Part shown: positions 17,539 to 24,157 of the stretch, piece by piece
Layout of the letters: each line of letters starts with the position of its first letter
Position numbering within the stretch: the first letter of the stretch is position 1
Origin: a virus
Strand: one strand, 5' to 3'
Virus record (IMG/VR): IMGVR_UViG_3300027861_000108
Coordinates: 1 to 33,667 of that record
DNA: 33,667 nucleotides
Notes under the pieces: model-generated
What the model was told of the DNA's origin: nothing
Database searches by the model: none
What the model saw: only the letters and a program-made list of their open reading frames with translations
Program-made: the position numbers and the translations under genes

Positions 17539-18099
17539 CTACTGTCGTTTCTCTGCTTCCTTCGACGCTGCCCTGGTCGCGAGTATTTCTTTGGCATACA
17601 CCCACTGGTCTCGCTGTTTGTGCGACCTGATGTACTCAGTAGGTTGGGCAGCGGCCTCTTTATAACACTGAAGGGTTTCGGCGGCCATAGGGCAGCCCCA
17701 ACCCCACCATAGTTGACAAGCACAGATAGATTTCTCAATCATACAGACCAGATCCCTGGCAGTTTCAGACCGGCATATGATACCGAGAAAAGATAACAAG
17801 CTATTGTTTGTAGACGGCAGCTCGTGCAGGAAGCGGAGGAGTTCTTCAAGATCTATCTCGGTAGACCTCCCCTCTTTATCATAGTATCTGAAGTTCGCCT
17901 CTTCACCCTCATTGGTTACGGGATAGGAGTAGAGGGTCTGGATGTCGTGAGTCCCGTCTTGCAGATTATGAATGACAATCTGCAATCTCACTCGACCATG
18001 AAAGTGGTATACCTGGACGGAGAACCTTGCTCCGAACTCCACCAAACCGAAGTCTTCAGTTGGCGTAACTTCCAAATCTCCAGACCCTCTCTTAATCAT
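17539..18099 (-). CDS. Hypothetical protein (186 aa)
   Basis: Start and stop are well supported by gene packing: ATG at 18099 overlaps the RecT stop by ATGA, and the downstream ribosome site begins at its stop. The N-terminal ~100 residues are beta-rich (GLVEFGARFSVQVYHFHG, VRLQIVIHNLQDGTHDIQTL). The C-terminal half is helical with several Cys and Trp (CMIEKSICACQLWWGWGCPM). No family was recognised. Its place in the recombination operon between RecT and an endonuclease suggests a DNA-metabolism or regulatory role; this is association only. Confidence 0.7.
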   Translation of the reverse strand: MIKRGSGDLEVTPTEDFGLVEFGARFSVQVYHFHGRVRLQIVIHNLQDGTHDIQTLYSYPVTNEGEEANFRYYDKEGRSTEIDLEELLRFLHELPSTNNSLLSFLGIICRSETARDLVCMIEKSICACQLWWGWGCPMAAETLQCYKEAAAQPTEYIRSHKQRDQWVYAKEILATRAASKEAEKRQ

Positions 18100-19313
18100 T
18101 CGACTTCTGTGATATCAGCAACGGAGAATGCAGGGGACTCAGGCTTAGAGTCGGAATCCCTGTAAGCACCCTCTCTAGCAGCAGTGAAGTGGTCCTTGCC
18201 ACCCCTCTTCGGGATCCGCAACAGCACATCCAGGTCGCAGTTTTCCTTCCAGTCCTCCACCTTTGAGGAATCGAAGGGTACGAAAACTTTCTCTACTAAA
18301 CCCCAGAACTCCTCGGCGTTACCAGGATTAACCCCTTCTGCCTTTGCCCGTTCCTTAATCATCCGCTCCCGCATGACAGTGATTTTATACCACTTCCGAA
18401 CAGGTGACCCAATCATTGCAGCAACCCTCTTGGCGTGTTTGAGGTGGTCCTCATGATCGAACCTGGGAGAGGGGGAAGAGGGTTCCTCTACGGGTGCCTC
18501 AGGGGCTTCAGGTTCGACAACCACCACCACTGGCTCCGCTACCACTGCGTCCACGATACGGGGCTTATCGACGACGACAGCGGGCGTGTCGAGACGCTCC
18601 ACCAGACCCGCGGACCCACGCTTCTTTGCCGGCCTCACCTCTGCTGGCAAATACTCAGCGTCGTCACTGCTCTGGATCGCTTCCTGTACCTCCGGACTCA
18701 GCTTGATACGCTTCAACGCCCTGCGAATCACACTCTTCTTGGCCATCTCCTCGAAGTATTGTACCCAAGGTCCGTTGTTTCCACTGCGGGAACCACTACG
18801 CACCTGTTCGATATCCTCAAGGTTCATCGTCTCGATCTGACGGCTACCATTCTTGAGGTCAACAAGACAGTAGCATCCTACCACTGGACCCCTCGACTCA
18901 GCAGTTCCGAAAGCATCGTAGTCGTGAGAGAAGTTATCTTCAGTGCGCTTGTAGATATCATTCTTCCGCACCACGCCAGAGTGAATCGCATTCACCGTTC
19001 CACTTCGGTTCGCAAGGTCAATCAACCCAGCATAACCAATCACAAGGTTAGCTTGGTCACCATATGGCACGATCCACGCACTACCCAGCACTCCAATGTC
19101 AAGGCCCAGGTGGGTGGCTCGAATGATGGAGTTGATAATCGTATCAGGCCGGCAGTTCTGGATAGCCGGATTCATCTTCACCTGACTGCTGACATTCCTG
19201 AGGAATCTGTCCTGCTCGATATTCCCAGGCAACAACTCCAAAAGTTTGGGGCCAGATTTCTCCAGCCAATTGTCCACTCTCTGTATACTGTTCACTTCTT
19301 GCGTCCCTTCCAT
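18096..19313 (-). CDS. recT: RecT-family single-strand annealing protein with C-terminal extension
   Basis: The first ~230 residues carry the RecT core: NPAIQNCRPDTIINSIIRAT, then HLGLDIGVLGSAWIVPYGDQ, VIGYAGLIDLANRSG, and the end pattern GPWVQYFEEMAKKSVIRRAL. RecT anneals complementary strands behind a 5'-3' exonuclease; here a YqaJ-type exonuclease is encoded immediately upstream with overlapping ends. Typical RecT proteins are about 270 aa. This one is 405 aa, because a Val/Pro/Glu-rich linker (~residues 250-300) joins a second, unrecognised Lys/Glu-rich domain. ATG at 19313 is used. An in-frame GTG at 19295, which overlaps the exonuclease stop as GTGA and has GGAAGGGA upstream, is an equally good start. 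Confidence 0.95.
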   Translation of the reverse strand: MEGTQEVNSIQRVDNWLEKSGPKLLELLPGNIEQDRFLRNVSSQVKMNPAIQNCRPDTIINSIIRATHLGLDIGVLGSAWIVPYGDQANLVIGYAGLIDLANRSGTVNAIHSGVVRKNDIYKRTEDNFSHDYDAFGTAESRGPVVGCYCLVDLKNGSRQIETMNLEDIEQVRSGSRSGNNGPWVQYFEEMAKKSVIRRALKRIKLSPEVQEAIQSSDDAEYLPAEVRPAKKRGSAGLVERLDTPAVVVDKPRIVDAVVAEPVVVVVEPEAPEAPVEEPSSPSPRFDHEDHLKHAKRVAAMIGSPVRKWYKITVMRERMIKERAKAEGVNPGNAEEFWGLVEKVFVPFDSSKVEDWKENCDLDVLLRIPKRGGKDHFTAAREGAYRDSDSKPESPAFSVADITEVE

Positions 19314-20185
19314 CGGAGTACTCTGAACTCCGTGTCGTTGGTTGTGTAACTAGCCCTCTTCTGTTTCAAATAACTCAACTCACCCAAACTACAAGTACCA
19401 CCCTCTGCGTCAGACAACGCAGCCATCAAAGCAGCTTTCGCATCCCGTTCGTCTTTGGTTGCTTGAGCCTTCAGCTCCCTGGTAACTAGCCAAGAACGCA
19501 CCAGATCTTCCGATACTTCTACCGTAGAGTCAGGTTGCCGGCGTAGATTTGTCATGGTTTCCAGGCTCGGTAGCACCTCAGTCGGTGGAACTTTCGGGAT
19601 AACATGATCGTTCCAGAAGGATAGAACTTTGGCCTTAGCACCCTCAAAGATCTCCTCATTCTTGTGTACTATGTAGAATGAGCGACGGAGATTCCCGTCA
19701 CCATGCAGTACCGGAATCACTACGCGCTGAAGATCTGCCACAAATATTTGCCACTGTGCTTGCACCAGTATGTGGTCAGGCACCTCGTCGGTTCCTTGCT
19801 CACCAAACACCCCATACATCGAGGTAGTCTTCGCCTCAATGCCCACCCTCTGGTCTCCGTATATCGAGAAGCCATCGAGGTTGGCGTGGGCCGGTAACAC
19901 CCTACCGTCTGGCTCCTCCACCAGCTTCGTGAACTTCTTGTCTACCTCCACGAGACTGTCCGGATTCCTGTTACCCAACTGCTCGTCTGCCCAGATCACA
20001 AGCATAGGCTCGCAATCATTACCCAGATTCTGCGCCTCAGTCCCTCCTCCATGGTCAGTACCCACAACTTTTTGCAGGTAAATGTCGTGAGCATTTGCAA
20101 ATGGACTCAAGCCCATGATCGCTGCAACATCCGAAGCCCCGACAGATACCCGCCTAGCCTCCAGTTCTTCCACTGATATAGGCAA
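19292..20185 (-). CDS. YqaJ-type viral exonuclease (lambda Exo fold)
   Basis: Family hallmarks are clear: RRVSVGASDVAAIMGLSPFA near the N-terminus, the nuclease core HANLDGFSIYGDQRVGIEAK (Asp in LDGF and the Glu-x-Lys of IEAKT), and the ILVQAQWQIFVADLQ helix. It is expected to degrade one strand of dsDNA ends to load RecT. I prefer TTG at 20185 because AAGGAAGGGAG sits at ideal spacing upstream; a GTG at 20218 gives 11 more residues but has a poor ribosome site. The stop lies 22 nt inside the recT start region, so the two proteins are translationally coupled. The C-terminal ~100 residues are a helical extension with a basic end (VLRWKGRKK). Confidence 0.9.
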   Translation of the reverse strand: MPISVEELEARRVSVGASDVAAIMGLSPFANAHDIYLQKVVGTDHGGGTEAQNLGNDCEPMLVIWADEQLGNRNPDSLVEVDKKFTKLVEEPDGRVLPAHANLDGFSIYGDQRVGIEAKTTSMYGVFGEQGTDEVPDHILVQAQWQIFVADLQRVVIPVLHGDGNLRRSFYIVHKNEEIFEGAKAKVLSFWNDHVIPKVPPTEVLPSLETMTNLRRQPDSTVEVSEDLVRSWLVTRELKAQATKDERDAKAALMAALSDAEGGTCSLGELSYLKQKRASYTTNDTEFRVLRWKGRKK

Positions 20186-20258
20186 TACAAACTCCCTTCC
20201 TTTAAAGTAATCTCCCACCGATTGGTCGGATAAGGTACACCATTATCGTGGTATGGTC

Positions 20259-21140
20259 TTACATTCTTTTCTTCTTTTTCTTCTTAGCCAATAGTTTCTC
20301 CTCATGCTCGACAAAGACCTGCATGGCAGTGGCAGCAAACAGCACAGGATCAGCCTCCCAGTCTGTTGCCTTCCATATGTGGAAGTCCTGGCGCAACTGA
20401 CAGAGGTCAGTCTCAGGCCAGAGTTCCTTCATCTTTGCTAGATTCCAGGGCTTCATGATCGAATCAGTGAAGAAACTTTTCGGAAGCTTGGCCCTTGCTA
20501 TCTCCATTTTGTCCGCGAACCCCATAAGATTCAGCCCTTTGCTCCTCATTAACATTCGCACCGGGTGCAACTCAGCAAATAAAAACCTGCTGATATATTC
20601 TCTACCTCCCTCATCTTTGTACGGGACCAGATTGAATACCGACCTGCCCACTGCGTCTTTACCATGTTTGTCCATTGATAATCCCCTCACCCTGTGCAGT
20701 TGAGTGCTGTTCTTGTCCCTGCACAAATCAAACAACATGAACAAGTTGTCCCGCTCATACTCGTGAGCAGAGATACCACCGATTTCTGTGCAACCACTAT
20801 CCCTTTGCTCTGAGATAGGGTCACCGTCTCGTAGTTCTTTCAAGTCTTCTCGGTACTCCTCATATTCCAGTAAGAGAAAGTATCGGGGTAACTTTTGATC
20901 GTAGTGACGCGCTCGCCCAAGGAATCCCTGCTCTCCGAGAGTGTTGTCTGGTCTTGAAGTATTGTATTTGTTCTGTGATCTAAATCTAAGTACCGCAGAC
21001 TTCGCCCAAACTGCTAGATTCCACAGAGCTGTACGCGTGAGTAGTCCTCCAGCTGATATATCCGGTGGAATCCTAGCCATTAGTTTGTGCAGGGGTTGTG
21101 GTCTGATCTTACTCGGTTGTTCCAGGAATCCTACCGGCAC
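20259..21140 (-). CDS. Hypothetical protein (293 aa)
   Basis: The GTG start at 21140 follows GGGAGGAG at close spacing. The ribosome site and start codon lie in the loop of an 11-bp hairpin (21126-21170). The protein is mixed helical with a basic first third (VWAKSAVLRFRSQNKYN), a charged middle (YEEYREDLKELRDGDPISEQ) and a Lys-rich end (LLAKKKKKKRM). No catalytic motif or named family was recognised. It sits directly upstream of the exonuclease and RecT genes, so a role with them is plausible but unproven. An internal ATG at 21080 lacks a ribosome site. Confidence 0.7.
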   Translation of the reverse strand: MPVGFLEQPSKIRPQPLHKLMARIPPDISAGGLLTRTALWNLAVWAKSAVLRFRSQNKYNTSRPDNTLGEQGFLGRARHYDQKLPRYFLLLEYEEYREDLKELRDGDPISEQRDSGCTEIGGISAHEYERDNLFMLFDLCRDKNSTQLHRVRGLSMDKHGKDAVGRSVFNLVPYKDEGGREYISRFLFAELHPVRMLMRSKGLNLMGFADKMEIARAKLPKSFFTDSIMKPWNLAKMKELWPETDLCQLRQDFHIWKATDWEADPVLFAATAMQVFVEHEEKLLAKKKKKKRM

Positions 21141-21170
21141 AGCTCCTCCCTTCTCTGCGCGGTAGGATTC
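21126..21170 (-). promoter_or_regulatory. 11-bp hairpin presenting a ribosome-binding site in its loop
   Basis: GAATCCTACCG (21126-21136) and CGGTAGGATTC (21160-21170) are perfect inverted repeats. On the minus-strand mRNA the 23-nt loop contains AGGGAGGAG and the GTG start of the 293-aa gene. The shape resembles translational operators bound by a protein, but no binder is known here. Confidence 0.65.
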
Positions 21171-21232
21171 TTGGGTGCCACGGGTCGGGTTGGGTCAATA
21201 AAGTCCGGGAGAACCGATCCTGCGCGCCCCAT
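21131..21232 (-). CDS. Possible 33-aa leader peptide
   Basis: ATG at 21232 begins just after the stop of the 134-aa gene. The ORF reads MGRAGSVLPDFIDPTRPVAP and ends at TAG (21131-21133), a few bases beyond the GTG of the next gene. Translation would pass through the hairpin holding that gene's ribosome site and could open it. There is no strong Shine-Dalgarno and no family, so it could be a coupling leader or an accidental ORF. Confidence 0.35.
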   Translation of the reverse strand: MGRAGSVLPDFIDPTRPVAPKNPTAQRREELCR

Positions 21233-21233
21233 C

Positions 21234-21638
21234 TTACAAGCTTTCCAGGTATTGGACGGTCAAACCATGGAATCTGGCATGTCTCCGGATACCAGACCAG
21301 AAATTAGAATCATCGGAGTAGGATTCCCATGTGACATCACCCTCGGTATATATCAGGATCTGTAGTCCAGGTACCGAGTACCAGATGCCGAAGTGGGGAG
21401 AATCATCCGGTGTCGTCAACGGATAGAAGCCTAGATCCTCACGATCTGTGGCATTCTGTATCTTATCAACTTCTGCGCCGTCACTCAGGATGATGGTCCC
21501 TCGCTCCTCCCGGTAACTATGGGAATCATCTTTGTGACCTATGCCATCGGATGTCTGTGTCCGGATCGTGCCACCCCACTTCCCGGAGCTAACACAATCC
21601 ATCCGCGATATCATCCTGTGTAGTAATTGTAGTCTCAT
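21234..21638 (-). CDS. Hypothetical protein (134 aa)
   Basis: The N-terminal part is polar and Arg-rich (MRLQLLHRMISRMD). The C-terminal part reads as a compact beta domain: GFYPLTTPDDSPHFGIWYSV, LQILIYTEGDVTWESY, then NFWSGIRRHARFHGLTVQYL. No family was recognised. The gene sits in tight series between a tiny membrane peptide and a possible leader peptide in the minus-strand block. The ribosome site is AGGAAG at somewhat long spacing (11 nt), so the start is less certain than the frame. Confidence 0.6.
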   Translation of the reverse strand: MRLQLLHRMISRMDCVSSGKWGGTIRTQTSDGIGHKDDSHSYREERGTIILSDGAEVDKIQNATDREDLGFYPLTTPDDSPHFGIWYSVPGLQILIYTEGDVTWESYSDDSNFWSGIRRHARFHGLTVQYLESL

Positions 21639-21653
21639 TTTGTACCCATCTTC

Positions 21654-21731
21654 CTATTGTCCATTCTTCCTACGATCTAACTCTGGAACCACGATCATGA
21701 TAATCACTAACCCGATGATGGTTATTAACAT
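21654..21731 (-). CDS. Tiny membrane peptide (25 aa)
   Basis: ATG at 21731 overlaps the end of the GP88-family gene (gga tgt taa / atg tta). The peptide is MLITIIGLVIIMIVVPELDR plus a short KNGQ tail: one membrane helix and a charged C-terminus. The overlap with the upstream stop favours real coupled translation. The function is unknown; such peptides can act as membrane-targeting, superinfection-exclusion or toxic early proteins. Confidence 0.5.
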   Translation of the reverse strand: MLITIIGLVIIMIVVPELDRRKNGQ

Positions 21732-22621
21732 CCGGTCACCGATACACAGAAACCACTTGCGATTGCGTGTTTCCTACTAGCTTGTCCTTTCCATTCTAGG
21801 AATTGCCATGTTCCGGGAGTGTCTCGGTATCTCACATCGTGACGGTCACCATCTTCTACTGGCAAACCACACCATGTTGACGGAAATTCATGTCTCTTTA
21901 GATTCACCGGAACCGCAACCGATCCTCCGCGATTGACGATATCAACTGACTGTCGATGGTTCTTTTCGCTTCTTGAGTAAGTAAGATGCCGATTGTCTGA
22001 AAACTTACCCGATAGGAATCTTCCTAGTCGCGATGTAGATTTACTGTAATCGTAGAAATTGCAATCGGAGAATCGGTCGAACCCAGACAACACATCACCT
22101 ATCCCTGTATCGGTACTACCATCAATTCGTGCTGCCGGTTCGATTGAATTTCTACGACAGCTTAAGATGTGACTGTCTAATTCCAGCATTAATAGTCTGA
22201 TGAATAGGTCTGGATTCCCTACTAGTAGCATCGTTTTCCATAGTTTGGAATTCTTACCAGATCTGATTTTCAGATGCCAACAACCACGACCTAGACATCC
22301 GGCAGTACACGCCGGACTCCTATTGTCGCATAACTCAACTCCGGATTCACGACCGGGAGAACCGTACCAGATCAGGGTCTTTACTGGTTCCGGGATCGAC
22401 TCCCCCTTTTCGGTTTTGGTACCGCTGCCAAATATATTAATGCTGGCATCCGATACCGGGAGAATTGGTATCACCCTCCTGAATCCTAAACCGAGCGCGC
22501 GGATCTGTATTCTATGCCATGTATCACGAATTTCCGCGCGGATACTAGATCTAGATCCACAATCCACATCGGAGTACTTCCACAACTGACTAGGCGATAT
22601 GATGGGGTAGGATTTTCTCAT
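21725..22621 (-). CDS. GP88-family phage protein (Cys-rich, unknown biochemical role)
   Basis: I recognise the pattern of the GP88 family first named in mycobacteriophages: a Cys cluster with ACTAGCLGRGCW (Cys at 98, 105, 109 and 114), then KTMLLVGNPDLFIRLLMLEL, a helix-rich middle with NFYDYSKSTSRLGRFL, a HLTYSRSEKN motif, and the late motif EDGDRHDVRYRDTPGTWQFL followed by KG. The Cys cluster could bind a metal or iron-sulphur centre. The biochemical activity is not established to my knowledge. The start at 22621 has AAGGGG at 8 nt and overlaps the upstream 48-aa gene by ATGA. Length (298 aa) looks complete. Confidence 0.75.
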   Translation of the reverse strand: MRKSYPIISPSQLWKYSDVDCGSRSSIRAEIRDTWHRIQIRALGLGFRRVIPILPVSDASINIFGSGTKTEKGESIPEPVKTLIWYGSPGRESGVELCDNRSPACTAGCLGRGCWHLKIRSGKNSKLWKTMLLVGNPDLFIRLLMLELDSHILSCRRNSIEPAARIDGSTDTGIGDVLSGFDRFSDCNFYDYSKSTSRLGRFLSGKFSDNRHLTYSRSEKNHRQSVDIVNRGGSVAVPVNLKRHEFPSTWCGLPVEDGDRHDVRYRDTPGTWQFLEWKGQASRKHAIASGFCVSVTGC

Positions 22622-22764
22622 TGTGGATCCCCTTCATCATCATCATCATCGTCGGGTAGATCCTCAATTTCCATCGTACTGGCCACCCACCGGAACCACC
22701 TAGCGCGATGGGTTTCAAATTTGATACACTCATCGCGCATTTTCTTTAGTGTCTCATCGTCCAT
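22618..22764 (-). CDS. Small acidic-tailed protein (48 aa)
   Basis: ATG at 22764 shares its A with the RadC stop (TAATG), and its stop overlaps the GP88-family start (ATGA), so it is locked into the operon. The sequence begins MDDETLKKMRDECIKFETHR, has a Trp-rich RARWFRWVASTM helix, and ends in six Asp residues encoded by a GAT repeat before EGDPQ. GGGGGAGAG precedes the start. No family is known. The basic/aromatic helix plus poly-Asp tail suggests a protein-binding adaptor or DNA mimic; that is inference. Confidence 0.7.
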   Translation of the reverse strand: MDDETLKKMRDECIKFETHRARWFRWVASTMEIEDLPDDDDDDEGDPQ

Positions 22765-23198
22765 TATTCTCTCCCCCTAACATTCTGACCCCCAACATAC
22801 CCATCCGGACTCACGATCATGAAATCCAGCATCTGGATTCCTAACAACTTGCCGGCCGATTCTAGTCGTGTCCTCACTGCCATATCTTCCCTACTGGCTA
22901 CCAGAACCCCCGATGGATGATTGTGACCGGCAATGAAACCGGCAGCATTATTGAGAATCAACCCCTTGAAAACTTCTCTAGGATGTACCAGCGATGCACA
23001 TAAACTCCCGACAGAGACAATTTCCGATGCGATGATCTGGTTCTGCACATCTAGATGCAATACCGCGAATTTCTCCCTATCAGAAGAACCGATTAGATCC
23101 TGTAGAATTCGGCCGGCATCCTCTGGTCCAGAGACCCTATCCAATTCATCTGGTCTGGATTCACTCACTAATTCAGTCGCGACAAGTTTTACTGACAT
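22764..23198 (-). CDS. radC: RadC-family JAB/MPN domain protein
   Basis: The 144-aa product is essentially a single RadC-type JAB domain: FAVLHLDVQNQIIASEIVSV, then the metal site GHNHPSGVLVASREDMAVRT with His92, His94 and Asp105, and the LDFMIVSPDGYVG end. It lacks the N-terminal helix-hairpin-helix of long bacterial RadC proteins, as is usual in phage and plasmid versions. The biochemical role of RadC is unsettled; phage copies often sit with recombination genes, as here. GGGAGGGTAGGAA directly before the ATG is a strong ribosome site. Confidence 0.9.
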   Translation of the reverse strand: MSVKLVATELVSESRPDELDRVSGPEDAGRILQDLIGSSDREKFAVLHLDVQNQIIASEIVSVGSLCASLVHPREVFKGLILNNAAGFIAGHNHPSGVLVASREDMAVRTRLESAGKLLGIQMLDFMIVSPDGYVGGQNVRGRE

Positions 23199-23201
23199 TT
23201 C

Positions 23202-23306
23202 CTACCCTCCCCAATTGCACGATAAGATGTACAACATTGGCCAGATGGCCAAGAATGCTAGTCCCATTATGAATTCGAACATATCCGCTACTTTATCGTC
23301 TTCCAT
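23202..23306 (-). CDS. Tiny membrane peptide (34 aa), first gene after the non-coding region
   Basis: ATG at 23306 follows GAGGAAAG. The peptide is MEDDKVADMFEFIMGLAFLA and continues IWPMLYILSCNWGG: an acidic N-terminus, one membrane helix and a short Cys-containing end. Its stop lies just before the radC ribosome site, so spacing is operon-like. It heads the genes to the left of the 850-nt structured region. The function is unknown. Confidence 0.5.
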   Translation of the reverse strand: MEDDKVADMFEFIMGLAFLAIWPMLYILSCNWGG

Positions 23307-23329
23307 CTTTCCTCACTTTCCATAGGAAT

Positions 23330-23342
23330 AAGGTAATACCTT
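23330..23342 (-). promoter_or_regulatory. Operator-like palindrome inside a weak promoter-like sequence
   Basis: AAGGTAATACCTT is an inverted repeat with 5-bp arms. On the minus strand it lies between TTGAAA (a fair -35) and TATGGA (a weak -10) with a 17-nt spacer, 24-36 nt upstream of the 34-aa gene. The -10 matches poorly, so the promoter is tentative. Confidence 0.3.
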
Positions 23343-23460
23343 TTCAAAGTTACCGCAACAATTGAATTGGGTTAGTGGATTTTCTTTTCGATGGATGGTT
23401 AGTGTTCTAATTATAGTGGAAGCTTAGGTGCCGATTCTGCTATCGGAGCTGCCGGCGGAT

Positions 23461-23498
23461 GGTTTGCCAGCTGCAGCTCGACAATCCAGCTGGAAACC
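23461..23498. other. 12-bp hairpin with one bulged G
   Basis: GGTTT-G-CCAGCTG (23461-23473) pairs with CAGCTGGAAACC (23487-23498) around a 13-nt loop; only G66 of the left arm is unpaired. No T-run follows on either strand, so it is not a standard terminator. Confidence 0.7.
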
Positions 23499-23501
23499 GA
23501 T

Positions 23502-23550
23502 CATGGCACCATGCCGACCGTATCACCTATCCTAGCAAGATGGCACCATG
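23502..23550. repeat. Pair of palindromic sites, possible operator
   Basis: CATGGCACCATG (23502-23513) is a near-perfect palindrome. ATGGCACCATG recurs at 23540-23550, 37 bp (about 3.5 helical turns) further on. ACCATGCC also recurs at 23509 and 23604. A dimeric binding protein could use such sites; no evidence identifies one. Confidence 0.5.
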
Positions 23551-23623
23551 TAACAACTTACCCTAGAATCGAGTCATTCTATCCCATAATGCATCTTATC
23601 AGACCATGCCAGAATCCGACGAT

Positions 23624-23657
23624 GGGGGGTGGGGGTGGTGGGTGGTGGCCCCCCCCC
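23624..23657. other. G-run cluster followed by nine C
   Basis: On the plus strand there are runs of 6, 5, 2, 3, 2 and 2 G separated by single T or TG-type loops, immediately followed by C9. The DNA could form a G-quadruplex or a slipped G/C hairpin. It is the most extreme base tract in the window. Confidence 0.6.
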
Positions 23658-23730
23658 GGAGCCAGGGCTGCTCATGGTATATAAGCCCTTTCCACGATGC
23701 TTTCCGCGTGAGGGCTGGATTGCGCTAAGA

Positions 23731-23791
23731 GGCTAATAATGGACCGACTAATCCCCAGTCTTAATATTTAAGACCTAAAAAGAGATTAGCC
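23731..23791 (+). ncRNA. Mutually exclusive stem-loops (candidate structured RNA)
   Basis: ATTAGCC (23785-23791) can pair with GGCTAAT (23731-23737). Its overlapping GATTAG (23784-23789) can pair instead with CTAATC (23748-23753). Inside sits a perfect 7-bp hairpin, GTCTTAA-TAT-TTAAGAC (23758-23774). Alternative pairings of this kind are seen in attenuators and riboswitches. The transcribed strand is unknown, so the RNA call is speculative. Confidence 0.35.
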
Positions 23792-23823
23792 GATCCGCCG
23801 CAGAGTTAGTGCTTATTATAAGT

Positions 23824-23867
23824 GGGGACCAGCTTTGGAGGAAGTAGGAAGACTTGAGCTGGTCCCC
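23824..23867. other. Perfect 11-bp hairpin with SD-like loop
   Basis: GGGGACCAGCT (23824-23834) and AGCTGGTCCCC (23857-23867) are perfect inverted repeats with a 22-nt loop reading TTGGAGGAAGTAGGAAGACT on the plus strand. Stem and loop sizes are close to those of the hairpin at 21126-21170, and both loops are rich in GGAGGA-type sequence. No ORF starts just downstream and no T-run follows. Confidence 0.7.
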
Positions 23868-23910
23868 GTAGGAAGGAATGTAAACTAGGTCAAAAGTCAA
23901 AAAGAACGGT

Positions 23911-23929
23911 TACCAGCGTTTAACTGGTA
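23911..23929. other. Short hairpin TACCAG/CTGGTA
   Basis: TACCAG (23911-23916) and CTGGTA (23924-23929) form six pairs around CGTTTAA. It is the third stem in a row after 23731-23791 and 23824-23867. A six-pair stem alone could be chance; the clustering makes it notable. Confidence 0.4.
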
Positions 23930-24157
23930 TAGGGGAATCATTTTCACTTTAGATCCCCGTAGATTTTAGAGCAGGTCAAAACCCCCCCTACCCCCCCTTT
24001 AGATCCAGGGAGAATAGGAAGAGTCTTTACCTGCTGAACTTCACTTTGAGTCCCTCGTGAGTTCCGTCGCAGGGTACTGTAGACCCCCCAAACTAAGTAC
24101 CGACTGAGTGTCGTCCCTGGGGTTCTACCATGGTCCCTGGTTAGTTTCAAGGTTTAA

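Larger units (their letters stand above)
23307..24157. other. 850-nt non-coding region dense in hairpins, palindromes and G/C tracts
   Basis: No convincing gene is present; the longest ORF (23944-24150, minus) lacks a ribosome site and crosses poly-C tracts. The region lies between two minus-strand genes. From left to right it holds an operator-like palindrome (23330-23342), a strong hairpin (23461-23498), two CATGGCACCATG-type sites, a G/C tract (23624-23657), competing stems (23731-23791), an 11-bp hairpin (23824-23867), a 6-bp hairpin (23911-23929), and a C7-TA-C7 tract flanked by AGCAGGT/ACCTGCT arms (23970-24035). Possible roles are a replication origin, a regulatory non-coding RNA or a packaging signal. 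None can be chosen from sequence alone. Confidence 0.8.

Noticed and set aside
18435-19349. 304-aa plus-strand ORF opposite recT
   Set aside because: It lies opposite an unmistakable RecT coding sequence, and its composition is that of a reverse-frame shadow (many His, Arg, Leu).
23410-23415. TATAAT on the minus strand as an early promoter
   Set aside because: No -35-like hexamer at 16-18 nt upstream; a lone -10 match in AT-rich sequence is common by chance.
23697-23930. tRNA or tmRNA gene
   Set aside because: Stem-loops do not form a cloverleaf, and no T-loop or acceptor pattern is present.
23944-24150. 68-aa minus-strand ORF in the non-coding region
   Set aside because: Non-ATG start without ribosome site, crosses C7 tracts, and the sequence looks random.
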